From: an uncultured Clostridia bacterium
GTDB taxonomy: Bacteria; Bacillota; Clostridia; Christensenellales; DTU072
Reading direction: 5' to 3'
Length of the DNA stretch: 59,996 nt
Assembly: GCA_944349655.1 (NCBI GenBank)
Contig: CALVNL010000006.1
Coordinates: 1 to 59,996 of the forward strand
Positions 1 to 10,239 of this stretch are shown here, one piece after another. The stretch's first letter is position 1. The number at the start of each line of letters is the position of its first letter. Position numbers and translations under genes: made by a program. The notes under the pieces are model-generated. The model saw only the letters and a program-made list of their open reading frames with translations, did not search any database and had not been told where the DNA came from.

Positions 1-3000
1 TGTGGAAGCGTTGAGGTTGCCGAGAGGATTGATACTGACGTCTCTCCAGACGACCTCTAAAATTTCGCCGTTGACGTCTATCTTGTTCGGTAGGTCGGCA
101 ACGGAATATTCGAAGGGATTGTCCACGTTTTCTCTCGTAACGGTTTTTCCTTCGTCGTCGATTACGATAAGTTCTCCCTGCGGTAAGGTGCGGTCGTTCA
201 CTCTCACTATGAGCGACACGGTCTGAAGTTCTTCGGTAACGGTATTATAAAGATTTGCGGTAAGTTCGGTGAATTTATGGAGATAATAATCCCTTTCCAC
301 CCTCTCCGCGTCTATACCCGCCGCGGCGAGAGTATCTCCGCTTTCCGAAACAAGGCTCTTTCCTGCGCGATAATATTTATATAACGTTATCTTGTTTTCG
401 TCGGTTATATCCTCAAAGAAACTGCTCACCATTCCTTCGAGAATGGTCATTCTGTTATATTCGGAAGCGTTTTCGGATTTTATCTCCGCCCAGGTCTTTC
501 CTTCGATAGTCTCGGAAACCGTATCGAGATAACTTCCCAGCAAATCGTTATCGACATACATATTATATGCGTTGAAGAAGGCGTAAACGTATCCGTAAAC
601 GTCGTCGCGTTCGTTCCCGGAATAATTGACTTTCCCGGAAACGTTGTCGTTGGTCCACGCCACGTCGAAGGTATATGCAAACCCTCCGCTCGCTTCGTCG
701 AATTCCGCCACGAGTTTGGTCGGAACCACCCTGTAGTCGTAGTACGGGTCGATGTAATAATAACCGTTTTCGGTATTCAGCGCCTGAACTTTTTTGATTT
801 CACGCATTATCCTGCTTTCCATCAATACCCCTTCCACGAAGTTGGTGACGCCTCGGGTCAAAATGGTATCGAGCATAGTGGAGATGTCCACGGACGTGGT
901 CAGATTGCGACGGATAGCCGTGACGGTTACAGAGAAATTCTGAATGGCGTCGATATTGTCGGACACGATAACGGGATACAGTTCGGCAATTTCGTTCGGC
1001 AAAGCCGTCGTTTCGGTATACGAGAAATCAAACGCCTCGGTTATCAATTTTTGCAACAACCGACGCATCTCGGCTTTATCGGTATAAGCGTAGTTACGCG
1101 CAAAGTAAGCGATATCTTCATTCAACGACTCATATACGCTACCGCCTTGTTCGGTAAGCCCCAGTTTTATATTGACTATGTTGCGAACTTTATTATAGAC
1201 GGTTTCGGACGCCGAAACGCGGGATTTGGCTACCCGTTCAGCCTCGTCAAGGGCGTCGGTCAGAATTTGTTCGTAGAGTTCGTAAACCTCTTCGTCGGTA
1301 TCGGAATAAATACCGTTGTCGATGAAATATTCTCTGATACGATAAATTTCTCTGATAACGTAATCGTAGTCGTAAGACGCTTCGAAAACGTTTTTGTAAT
1401 AAGACGAGTAGCCGATAAACTCTGCGTTTTCCTTGGAAATATAGTCATTAAACGCCCAGCCGAGTTCCAGTTTCACGTAATCGGAAATTATCCTGTCGTA
1501 GGAATTATTATGGAGCTGAGTATAGAAGTTGGAAAGTTGCAAAGCGATATTGTTCTGCTGTTGCGCCGAGGACATGGAGGAATTATTCAATATTCTGAAC
1601 AAAGCCGGAGCGTACTGGGCAGCAAGGATTTCGGCTTCGGCGTTCAGCACCGCTATGGCAAAATTCCAACACTGTTCGTCGTCGTAAACATCGTTCTTCT
1701 TCCCGTCTTCCACCTCCGAAGTCAAGTCGTAAGGCAGGAGAGCAAGCCAGGCTTCGAGAAGTTCATCCTTAATCTGCGCTTCGGTCATATTGCCGTAAAT
1801 GTCCGCAGCGGAAACTTCGGTTACGCTTTCGGCGGCACTTTTCGCCTGCGCGTACATATTCTCTATATTGACTTTAATTCTCGTCTGATTGAACTTGTCC
1901 AGGAGTTCGCCTTCCAGCCCTTCGCTGACGGCGGACATCGCCTCGGCTATTTCCGCCCTTATGACTTCGTCGTCGGGACTTATCACAGCCGTCACGGAAT
2001 CTACCGTCTTATCGTAGAAACGGAAACGTATATCCAGCGTCTGACTCAGTCCGAGATCCACCGTAAGATCTATATAGGACTTATCGAGTGCGGATACCGG
2101 CACTCCCAGCGTCGCGGCAAGGGTTTCGGTGTCTATCCCTTTCACGTTGAACGGAATACCCGAAACGGGAATATCGTTGAACTTATACTCCACTCCGTAG
2201 AAGACGTGGCTTCTTTTGCTGAGATAATACGTGGCGATGTTTTCCGGCAAAGTGAAGTAACCGTCGCTGTTGTAGGAATTGTTCATATCGTTGAAAGCGT
2301 CCACTTCCACGTAATGCTTCCTGGTATTGTCGTCGAATTTAACCGAAGTGGTATCCAGTCCGATAAACCCTTCCTGCCACGGAAGATCGACGATTTCGGC
2401 GGATTCTATGGAAATATAAAGCTTTATGGTTATTCTGTCGTGATAAACTTTCTGTCCGCCCACGGTTTCTTCCCAGCCGAGAATTTCCGCAGTCGCCATG
2501 GTATATTTGTCGGTCAGACCTGTGGCGTTGTTATAGGTTCCGGTATAGGTCATTCTGTCCAGCTGTCCCGTGCCTACGACCTGATCGCCTTCTATGACGG
2601 TGTTGCCGTACCAGGAAGGATTGATGGTCCAACGGACGTTGCTCACGTTGACCGTGCTTCCGCCCAACTCTAAAGTAAGGGACGTCGGCAGATACCCGGT
2701 GCCGCCGAAATAGGTTGTAAGCGGCATATAGTCGTAAATGTCCTGAATATTGATGGTTCCGCTCCTTATCAGAAGTCCGGACGTGTTGGTGCTGTTATAC
2801 TCGTCTATGCTCTCGGGTACTCCTCGGAAATTGAGCGTTCTTCTGACGCGGAAGCCTTCGGAAGTCAGACAGCTTACCGTTATCGTCCCGCTCTTAGTGG
2901 AATAAACCACGCTCTGCGGAATAACTTCGATAAAGCTTCCCACAGCCACTTCGGCAAAGCTGCTGCTTTCCACGTACCAGCGGTTGAGCGTCGGATAGGA

Positions 3001-6000
3001 AGCCCCGTAAGCCGGACCGTAATAAAATGCGTCGGTTTTTCCCAATCCGTCCTGTTTTTCCGCGCCGATTTCGGCGGAAAGTTCCTCTCCGAGAATATAA
3101 CCGTTTGCGCCGTATTGAGCGTATCCTGCCTGAGAATAAGGCTTTACTTCGACGTCGATGGCGGCTTCGTCGTCGGAGTTCATTCTATACCCGCCGTCGA
3201 ATATCAGTCTTAAGGTTATGTCGTAAGAACCTTCTCCCGTTCCTAAACCTATCTTGTATTTATCCTTTTCGGAAAAATCTTTGCCTCTTACCACGTCGTT
3301 GACGTAGAAGATACCTTCAAAATCTTCGATTTCCACGACTTTGTCGGTAACGCTCGTCACTGCGTAACTCCTGCGGTGAGCGTTAAAATAGGTAAGACGG
3401 TAATTGAGTTCGTAGTAACTCATCGAACTGCCGTCGGCAAATTCCAGTCTCGTGAAACCGAATTCCTGCCCTTCGTAAATCCATTTAATAGCCCCTCTTT
3501 CGTAAACGTAGAGGTTCTTTAAGGTAAGATTATTCGCAGATATGTCGGTTTCGCCGCTCGAAGTGACGATTTTCGAAACCGTACGGTCGTCTATATCTTC
3601 GCTCAGAATAAGATACGTATAAGCAATGATTATTTCTTCCACGGTTACCGACTTGACGTAGTTGCCGTCCTTGTAGAGTTTTACAAACCCGTTTTCCTGC
3701 TTTATAAGATAACTTACCGAACCGTCTCTGTAAATCATATCGACGTTTATTACGTTTTTGGCGGAGGCGTTGTCGTAAGAATAGCTATAAGTGAGAACTT
3801 CTCCCAGTTTGCGGGAACGTTCCACCCCGGAATCCTCGTTATAGAAATCAGCCTCGTATTCGGTAATGTCTTCCAAGGTCACGGGCTGTCCGTCCTCGAA
3901 GGAAATATTCATTTTCGAGTAAGCCGCTTTGATAAAGTCGTACGGATACATGTCGGTGTAAAGCACGTAATCCGTTCCTTCTTTACGGTAAAGACCGATC
4001 TTGCCTGCGGGTACGCCGTTGTCGGCGGCTTGATCCATACTTATGAGGATATATTTTTCGTTTATAAGCTCGTATATTTCGTAAAGCCCCATTTCGGCGG
4101 TATTGTAGTCCGCCTGCAACAGTTCGCCTATCCGTTTATAATTACCGTGGTCGCCCACCTGAACGTAATAACCGCTTATGTCGCCCGTAAGTACGATTTC
4201 TTCGATTTGAATATTGGCTACCACCACCGACAGATAAATGGTTATGGTAATGTCTCCCGTTCCTATTACCGCTATCATATTGCGGACGGAGTCGGGTGCG
4301 AAGAAATATTTTTTGCTGCCGTCGGCAAGAGTCCAGGTCACGTCGTAATATTCGCTTCTGTCTTTGTTGACGCCGAAATACGCTTTAATGTAATCGGGCA
4401 GGCGGAAATCGGCAAAAGTATTGACGTAATAGGTATAAAACGCCTTTTCGGTAATACTTTCTCCGTCTAAAGCTATATTGACGTCGGTACGTTCGATACC
4501 GCTTATCTTGGTCCCGGAGGGACTGGAACCGAGATAAAATTCCACTTCCTGCGGATCTTTACTCAGTACCTTTATACATACGGTAATATACTCGTATCCC
4601 GAAACTTCGCTTCCTATTCTCGCCATAATCCTCGTGGTCAGAGGTTCGTCGGTGGGAAGATTGAAAATATATTTCCCGTCTTCGTAACGCAATACCTCCA
4701 CGCCGGAATCGTTGGTAAGCGAACCTTCTCCGAAATATTCGCCCTCGTCGTTCTTTGCAAAAGTCGCTCTCCATTCGATATTGCTGAACTTATGAGTAGC
4801 CGTCATATCTTCGCCGTCGGTAAAATGAATAACCGCGTCTGTCGGAATGACCAGAGTATCGGCGTCCAACGGGTCTATAAGATAATACCCGGGAGTATTG
4901 GTGCCTATCTGCACCGCGTCGGGAGTGAAGACCACTTTGTTCCCGTTGGTATCCGTATCCTCGTCGTCGGCTTCCTGTATGACTTCTCCCGAAGAGGAAG
5001 TCGCCTGAGCTATATCCAGTCTGGGACATTCGGCGGTTATGTAAAGCACCGTGGTCATAAATCCGCTGTAAGTCGCGTCTCCGCTTATAAGCGGTATTTT
5101 AATAGAATTACCGGTATATTGACCCATCTGTCTTTCGGGTTTATAGATAGCCAGAAGATCGAACCAGTTGACGCTGGTGCTGGTTATATCGGTGTCGAAA
5201 AGTTTGGTGGGCGCTTCTTCTCCTATAATCGTACCGTTCTCGTCCGTTATGACGTTGGCGATATCGAACGGACGGTTGACCAGAACTTCATTGCCCGAAC
5301 CGTCGTCTTCGTAATAATACGAGCCGTTTACGCCGATATAGGTTATTTGCGGATTGTACCAGGTAAGCGTATACATGGGATTGATGACGTAGTTACCCGT
5401 ATTGTTCAATCCGCTGACGTAAGACATATCGAACACTTTTTCGTAATAATGATTGGCTCCGTCGGTGAACACGAAAATCGGATTGACGGGAATGGTATAA
5501 CTTGCTTCGTCGAAATAGTTGGCTACGTAATGCCCGTAAACATAGCCCGCGTCTCCGGGATTTTTGCCGGGATTGGCTTTGACGGGATCGAAATCGTCGT
5601 CTTCGGAGAACTTAATATGCGAAAGTATCCGCTGTTCCACGTTGACTTCCAGCGCGATAAGCTGTCCTTTGAAATAAGTATGGACGTAAAGTACCGTTGC
5701 GGTATCTCCTCCGCTTGCCACCGTACTTATCTTGTCTTCGGTATAGTTGCCGTCCTCGTAACGGTCAAAACTCCAGTTATAAGTCGTTCCGTCCTGAACG
5801 TTGTTGTAAGAGGTGGCGATGTATTCTTCTTTGACCTCGTTGTTGACGAGATAGTTGTCAGGATCGAATTCAATGGTAAATTCGTAAGAAGAGAAGAATT
5901 TATTGATAAATTCCACTTCCTTTTCCTTGAATACTCTGAGATATTCGGGGTCTTGTCCGTCCACCGATTCCGCTCCGTACTGATCGGGATTGTAGTTGTT

Positions 6001-9000
6001 GATATCCATAAAGAACTCGTTTTTGGCGAGTATATAGTCGTACGGGTCTATGGTTATGCTGTCCACTACAGGCACGTCCTGCGTGAGATAATCGGTAGTT
6101 CCGGTATAAACGCTCACTTTGTCGTCGGTAAGTATTTTTCGGTTGGTGACGATAACTCTGACCGGGAAGGTCTTTTCGCCCATCGTGCCGGGCGCGATGG
6201 TCACCTCCGTAACGTCCATAAATCCGTCCAAAGTTATATTCTCCGCCGCAATGTCGAATACCGCCGGCAAATTATATATTTCCACCGTGTTATTGACCTG
6301 CATATTCAATGCAATGTCTTCGGGGAACGGTTCGCACGGCTCGAATACGTACAAGACTATGGGGTTCGGTTCCTCTCTGATGAGAATACCGTCGTCGTCG
6401 TAAATTTCCAACACGTTGTCACGGTCGGCGTCGCTGTAGAACGTACGGTTGTTAAGTTCGATAATCTTCGACCTTTCCGCAAGTATGGGAGAAGTTATGG
6501 TGAGGATATAACGACGAATGTTGCCCATAAAACTTCCGTTTATTCTCGGAGCGTACTGGGTCTTGGCCTGTTCGGTGATTTCTATGCTCTCCTCGTCGTA
6601 CTCGAACAGGAATTTCTTGGTCCCTCTCTCGGGATAAATGTAAATAAAATCGCCGTTTTCGTCGAGTAAGGCTTTATTTGTGTCATAATAACAGTATTCG
6701 CTTTCGCCTAAATGGTGTACTCTGTCTTTTATGCCGAGGTAATAAATATACAATACCGAGCCTTCCACTCTGACGTATTGATCGTCTATCTGAACTTCTT
6801 CCCCGTCGTAAGTGGTGTAGAAATAATTCTCTCCTTTCATATAAACGAAAGATTGCACCTTGTCGTAGCGGAAACGGACTTTGGATATATCCTGGTTGTT
6901 TTCGTCTTCCTGATTGAAGAAAGAGTCGGACGCGTATTCGATGCTTTCTCTTATGATGGACACCTGTCCGCCTTTTTCGTAAACCTGGATAACCCCCGTT
7001 TCTCTGTCCACCCTGAGGTCGTACTCGAGATAGGAATATTCCCCGTGATAGTCCTCGTAGAAATAAACGGGTATGGTGTCGTGCAGTACGGTATCGTAAG
7101 GACTGTTGCCGGTCATATCCTCGAACTGTCCCACCTGATACATTCCGTAATCGTTCTTTATGGACTGCAAGCCTTCCACTCTGTGAGTAAAGCCTGCGTT
7201 TGCCCTGATGTTACCGATAAGTCCCTTTACGCGGAAGAGGTTCTGCAAGGTTTCGTTACTGGAAGTAATTTCCATCTGTTCGGGTTCCATAACGACGTAG
7301 CTGTCCTCTATCAGCGCAAGAAGAATACTGGTTATGCTGAGGTTTACTTCGCTTTCGCCCAAGTCCGCCGCGTCGTCGGAAATGCTCGTTCCGTCCAGAT
7401 AAGCCTGCATGGAACTCATAAAGACGTCTTCTCGGATTTTTACTTTCGGAATTTTCTGAATACCGTCCTTGTCGGTAACGCACTCTATGCTTACCCAGAC
7501 GTAACCGAGTTCCGCCGCCCGTTCGGGCTGGTTCTGATAAACGTCGTTATTGAATGCCACGTCGTCACTGGCAAGACGGATTATAACGCTGGACTCCGCT
7601 CCCGTAAGCCAGACGTTCAGTTCGAAGGCGCTCCTGCCCTGTTTTCGCAAAACTCCTTCCACTTCGTGGTCGGTAACGAACTGGTCATAAACCAGTTCGA
7701 AGGTGAGCCCGGCGTCGGACGCCAAAATATACGGCGTGTTTAGTCCCGAGTTCTCCCCTATCGTCGCGCTGAGAAGTTTCGACAGATCCACCGTTTCGGC
7801 GGCGCTGAAAATGAAATTGCCGTTCATGGTGGCGGAATAAGTCATAATCTGCTGCAAGGGCTTGAATCCGTCGAAATTGACTTCGGCGATGTCCACGTGC
7901 TGACCTACGATAACGGGGGTTATGTCGAGTTGGAAGATCATCAAGGAGTCTTCCCCTTCCTCTATCCCCACGTTGGTGAGCATTTTTATGGTTATTTCGT
8001 TGGTATCTACGTTAAGCGTGAAGGTAAAATAAGTGTTGTCGAGCATAACTTCGGCATTGGCTACGCCGAGCATTATGGCTATCTGGTCCAAAGAATACGG
8101 CAGCATCGAGTCCAAAATGTTTATAATCTGCCTCGTCGTGTAAGTACCTTGCCCCGTCTCTTCCAGAACGTGTTTGATAAGTTCCATATCCACCGTGAGC
8201 GTTACGGTGTTTTTACTGAATATATCGTTCGGATCCTTCTCGGTCATCGAGGTCTTGTCCATTATGTACTCGAGAAGATAATTCTCCTTGTCGTTTTTGT
8301 CCGGACTCAATATCGCGTCCACTATACTGACGATGGACTCGTCGATAAAATCGAACATTTCCCCCAAAGCTTCGGCAAGGTTCAGACTTTCGTCGTAAAC
8401 TTTCGGAAAACCGAGTTCGTTAAGATCGATCCACCCGTAGAGATACTCCATTCCCGAAATATCGATGAAGGTCTTTTCGTATTTGTAATACGCTCCGATC
8501 ATCAGTTCGCCGTTGGCGATATCCCTGTATTCCATGAATACGTTGTTGGTGGAGTTGTCGTAACGCTGCATATCGGTACGGATAAGGGCGTCGAAATTGG
8601 AATTTATCATCGGAATATAGAGATTTCCGACAAATTCGTATTTACCGTATTCGTAAGGGGTGTAGAAATCCTTATCGAGGTCTATTCCGTCGGGAGGATA
8701 GGTTCCGTATTCGAACGTCACGTCGGAAACGTAGTTATAAATGCTCCCGCCGCTCAACGCCGCACCCGTAAAGGTGAGATACGCACCGGTCATTATCTCC
8801 TTGGTGCCGGACGGGTCGGGTTCGGTAAAGAACTGCATATCGCTTGCGATACTGTTGATGACCGCGCTCCCCACCACCGAGAACTTGAATCCGAGATATT
8901 TCAAGGTCAAAGGGTCGATTTTGTTTTCGAACGGTTCGAATATCCCCTGAATGAAATCGGTAATGGTGCTCGCCACGGCGTCTGCGGCTATCCCGTAAAA

Positions 9001-9807
9001 CAGCACGCTGGTCACGGGCGAATTCAGAACCACCTTGTAGTTGTCGGTAACGGCAACGTCGAACAGAGACTCCAGACTGCTGGTTCCGGCGTCGCCCTGC
9101 AAGTCCCCCGCCACGAGAAGCTCTTCCACCGACAAACTCATCAGAAGACGAATGAGCTGTTGATAAAGCACGGTGTCGCCGAAATCGGGGAAACTGCGTT
9201 TATAACCTTGAATGTTGAGGTACAGAATGTTACCGGGGTCTTCGCTGTTGCTGTTGAGACCGTCGAAATACATACCGATGAGCATTTCGTTGGTGGTGCC
9301 GTTGTACCACTCTATCAAAATGTCGCTCTTCTTGATGACTTCGTTGTGGATATCCTCGGCGCTGACTTTTTCACGGGTGCCCTCGGGGTTCTGCTCGTCG
9401 TAATACTGTCCGTCGGACTTGTCGTAATATTTGTAAATGAGATTGCCTTCCTCGTCGAGGTAAGGATAAGTGAACAGGTGCGCCTGTATCTTGAGACGGA
9501 AGTTGCCGCCCTCCAAGGTTTCGGGATCGAGGGTGTCGATATTGAATTCCATTCCCATATAGTATCCCGTGGAGGAAACCACTTCGGAATCGAGATACTC
9601 CCTGAGATTGGTGATACCGCCGGTGACCCTGTCTATGGCCTGATCCTTGGTGGTGGTATCCTTGTTGAGGGCGTTGGCGGAGTTGTCGTTTATGTAATAC
9701 TTGCTGCCCTCGACGGGTTCGGCAAGTTCGCAGGCGGTAAGAGCGAGCGCCACCACAATAAGCGCCGTCACGAAAAACAGTAACTTAGCCAACCTGCCTT
9801 TATTCAT
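1..9807 (-). CDS. Giant cell-surface lipoprotein, 3' end outside window
   Basis: Read on the minus strand from an ATG at 9807, the frame stays open for 3269 codons to the window edge; I read each line of this register and found no stop. The N terminus begins MNKGRLAKLL and has a hydrophobic stretch ending in LTAC, a signal peptidase II lipobox, so the protein should be lipid-anchored outside the membrane. A GGAGG site lies 8 bases upstream. Most of the chain is rich in D, E, Y, T and V, with short beta-type segments like bacterial Ig-like or adhesin stalks. A helical, Glu/Ala-rich part covers about residues 2600-3170. I recognise no catalytic domain. It is probably an adhesin or structural surface protein; the true C terminus and function are unknown. 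It has its own promoter (9869-9897) and faces away from its right-hand neighbour. Confidence 0.9.
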   Translation of the reverse strand, partial: MNKGRLAKLLFFVTALIVVALALTACELAEPVEGSKYYINDNSANALNKDTTTKDQAIDRVTGGITNLREYLDSEVVSSTGYYMGMEFNIDTLDPETLEGGNFRLKIQAHLFTYPYLDEEGNLIYKYYDKSDGQYYDEQNPEGTREKVSAEDIHNEVIKKSDILIEWYNGTTNEMLIGMYFDGLNSNSEDPGNILYLNIQGYKRSFPDFGDTVLYQQLIRLLMSLSVEELLVAGDLQGDAGTSSLESLFDVAVTDNYKVVLNSPVTSVLFYGIAADAVASTITDFIQGIFEPFENKIDPLTLKYLGFKFSVVGSAVINSIASDMQFFTEPDPSGTKEIMTGAYLTFTGAALSGGSIYNYVSDVTFEYGTYPPDGIDLDKDFYTPYEYGKYEFVGNLYIPMINSNFDALIRTDMQRYDNSTNNVFMEYRDIANGELMIGAYYKYEKTFIDISGMEYLYGWIDLNELGFPKVYDESLNLAEALGEMFDFIDESIVSIVDAILSPDKNDKENYLLEYIMDKTSMTEKDPNDIFSKNTVTLTVDMELIKHVLEETGQGTYTTRQIINILDSMLPYSLDQIAIMLGVANAEVMLDNTYFTFTLNVDTNEITIKMLTNVGIEEGEDSLMIFQLDITPVIVGQHVDIAEVNFDGFKPLQQIMTYSATMNGNFIFSAAETVDLSKLLSATIGENSGLNTPYILASDAGLTFELVYDQFVTDHEVEGVLRKQGRSAFELNVWLTGAESSVIIRLASDDVAFNNDVYQNQPERAAELGYVWVSIECVTDKDGIQKIPKVKIREDVFMSSMQAYLDGTSISDDAADLGESEVNLSITSILLALIEDSYVVMEPEQMEITSSNETLQNLFRVKGLIGNIRANAGFTHRVEGLQSIKNDYGMYQVGQFEDMTGNSPYDTVLHDTIPVYFYEDYHGEYSYLEYDLRVDRETGVIQVYEKGGQVSIIRESIEYASDSFFNQEDENNQDISKVRFRYDKVQSFVYMKGENYFYTTYDGEEVQIDDQYVRVEGSVLYIYYLGIKDRVHHLGESEYCYYDTNKALLDENGDFIYIYPERGTKKFLFEYDEESIEITEQAKTQYAPRINGSFMGNIRRYILTITSPILAERSKIIELNNRTFYSDADRDNVLEIYDDDGILIREEPNPIVLYVFEPCEPFPEDIALNMQVNNTVEIYNLPAVFDIAAENITLDGFMDVTEVTIAPGTMGEKTFPVRVIVTNRKILTDDKVSVYTGTTDYLTQDVPVVDSITIDPYDYILAKNEFFMDINNYNPDQYGAESVDGQDPEYLRVFKEKEVEFINKFFSSYEFTIEFDPDNYLVNNEVKEEYIATSYNNVQDGTTYNWSFDRYEDGNYTEDKISTVASGGDTATVLYVHTYFKGQLIALEVNVEQRILSHIKFSEDDDFDPVKANPGKNPGDAGYVYGHYVANYFDEASYTIPVNPIFVFTDGANHYYEKVFDMSYVSGLNNTGNYVINPMYTLTWYNPQITYIGVNGSYYYEDDGSGNEVLVNRPFDIANVITDENGTIIGEEAPTKLFDTDITSTSVNWFDLLAIYKPERQMGQYTGNSIKIPLISGDATYSGFMTTVLYITAECPRLDIAQATSSSGEVIQEADDEDTDTNGNKVVFTPDAVQIGTNTPGYYLIDPLDADTLVIPTDAVIHFTDGEDMTATHKFSNIEWRATFAKNDEGEYFGEGSLTNDSGVEVLRYEDGKYIFNLPTDEPLTTRIMARIGSEVSGYEYITVCIKVLSKDPQEVEFYLGSSPSGTKISGIERTDVNIALDGESITEKAFYTYYVNTFADFRLPDYIKAYFGVNKDRSEYYDVTWTLADGSKKYFFAPDSVRNMIAVIGTGDITITIYLSVVVANIQIEEIVLTGDISGYYVQVGDHGNYKRIGELLQADYNTAEMGLYEIYELINEKYILISMDQAADNGVPAGKIGLYRKEGTDYVLYTDMYPYDFIKAAYSKMNISFEDGQPVTLEDITEYEADFYNEDSGVERSRKLGEVLTYSYSYDNASAKNVINVDMIYRDGSVSYLIKQENGFVKLYKDGNYVKSVTVEEIIIAYTYLILSEDIDDRTVSKIVTSSGETDISANNLTLKNLYVYERGAIKWIYEGQEFGFTRLEFADGSSMSYYELNYRLTYFNAHRRSYAVTSVTDKVVEIEDFEGIFYVNDVVRGKDFSEKDKYKIGLGTGEGSYDITLRLIFDGGYRMNSDDEAAIDVEVKPYSQAGYAQYGANGYILGEELSAEIGAEKQDGLGKTDAFYYGPAYGASYPTLNRWYVESSSFAEVAVGSFIEVIPQSVVYSTKSGTITVSCLTSEGFRVRRTLNFRGVPESIDEYNSTNTSGLLIRSGTINIQDIYDYMPLTTYFGGTGYLPTSLTLELGGSTVNVSNVRWTINPSWYGNTVIEGDQVVGTGQLDRMTYTGTYNNATGLTDKYTMATAEILGWEETVGGQKVYHDRITIKLYISIESAEIVDLPWQEGFIGLDTTSVKFDDNTRKHYVEVDAFNDMNNSYNSDGYFTLPENIATYYLSKRSHVFYGVEYKFNDIPVSGIPFNVKGIDTETLAATLGVPVSALDKSYIDLTVDLGLSQTLDIRFRFYDKTVDSVTAVISPDDEVIRAEIAEAMSAVSEGLEGELLDKFNQTRIKVNIENMYAQAKSAAESVTEVSAADIYGNMTEAQIKDELLEAWLALLPYDLTSEVEDGKKNDVYDDEQCWNFAIAVLNAEAEILAAQYAPALFRILNNSSMSSAQQQNNIALQLSNFYTQLHNNSYDRIISDYVKLELGWAFNDYISKENAEFIGYSSYYKNVFEASYDYDYVIREIYRIREYFIDNGIYSDTDEEVYELYEQILTDALDEAERVAKSRVSASETVYNKVRNIVNIKLGLTEQGGSVYESLNEDIAYFARNYAYTDKAEMRRLLQKLITEAFDFSYTETTALPNEIAELYPVIVSDNIDAIQNFSVTVTAIRRNLTTSVDISTMLDTILTRGVTNFVEGVLMESRIMREIKKVQALNTENGYYYIDPYYDYRVVPTKLVAEFDEASGGFAYTFDVAWTNDNVSGKVNYSGNERDDVYGYVYAFFNAYNMYVDNDLLGSYLDTVSETIEGKTWAEIKSENASEYNRMTILEGMVSSFFEDITDENKITLYKYYRAGKSLVSESGDTLAAAGIDAERVERDYYLHKFTELTANLYNTVTEELQTVSLIVRVNDRTLPQGELIVIDDEGKTVTRENVDNPFEYSVADLPNKIDVNGEILEVVWRDVSINPLGNLNAST

Positions 9808-9868
9808 AATCGATACCTCCGCCTGCTAAAAGGGCATTATTACCCCTTTATTTTTTATATGTATTTAT

Positions 9869-9897
9869 ATTGTAATACTCAAAACCGCGTATGTCAA
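9869..9897 (-). promoter_or_regulatory. Sigma-A promoter of the giant lipoprotein with palindrome over -35
   Basis: On the minus strand, TTGACA (9892-9897), a 17-base spacer and TACAAT (9869-9874) form a near-consensus promoter. A perfect inverted repeat, GCGTA-N6-TACGC (9887-9902), is centred on the -35 box, a place where a repressor would block polymerase. The promoter is seen directly; the operator role is inference. Confidence 0.75.
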
Positions 9898-9902
9898 TAC
9901 GC

Positions 9903-10133
9903 ATTTTGCCCGCACGCCCGCAAAAACGACTATTAAAAAAACTTTTTGCGGCGATTTCTTCCGCTTTTTTACGAATTTCCCCTATGACAAGGCTTAAAAG
10001 TTTGGAAATTTTTGTCAGGAATAAGCCTTTTTTCGTAAAATAAATTATGACGAAAAATTTTGATTTTTTTCAAAAAAAATAAACGACTGATTTTTTGCCG
10101 TTTTTCAAAAAATGTTTTTCAAACCAAAAATAA
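9903..10133. other. AT-rich gene-free stretch with nested inverted repeats
   Basis: No gene is visible between the giant lipoprotein promoter and the terminator of the small membrane protein. The stretch holds a 9-bp inverted repeat (ccgcaaaaa at 9918-9926 with its complement at 9943-9951) and an 8-bp one (aaggctta at 9989-9996 with its complement at 10022-10029, followed by a run of T). No convincing promoter for a small RNA was found. The rest is homopolymer-rich A/T sequence without recognisable features. Confidence 0.4.
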
Positions 10134-10153
10134 AACTCCGTTCGCACGGAGTT
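10134..10153 (-). terminator. Rho-independent terminator of the PLDc_N-type membrane gene
   Basis: Perfect 8-bp stem (aactccgt with acggagtt) around a 4-base loop, followed on the minus strand by TTTATTTTT. It lies 86 bases beyond the stop codon of the minus-strand gene at 10240. Confidence 0.75.
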
Positions 10154-10239
10154 GTCCTGTCTTGTTCGCTAAATTTAATTTTTCCTTAAAAATGTCTTTA
10201 GTTTCCCTCAATTCAAGTTTTAATATCCTTAAATAGGGT

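Noticed and set aside
1051-9783. Long plus-strand ORFs opposite the giant lipoprotein (up to 628 codons)
   Set aside because: They are antisense shadows in the same codon register. The sense gene avoids TTA, CTA and TCA codons, so the opposite strand stays open. They have no ribosome sites and a composition unlike proteins (rich in V, F, Y, H and R).
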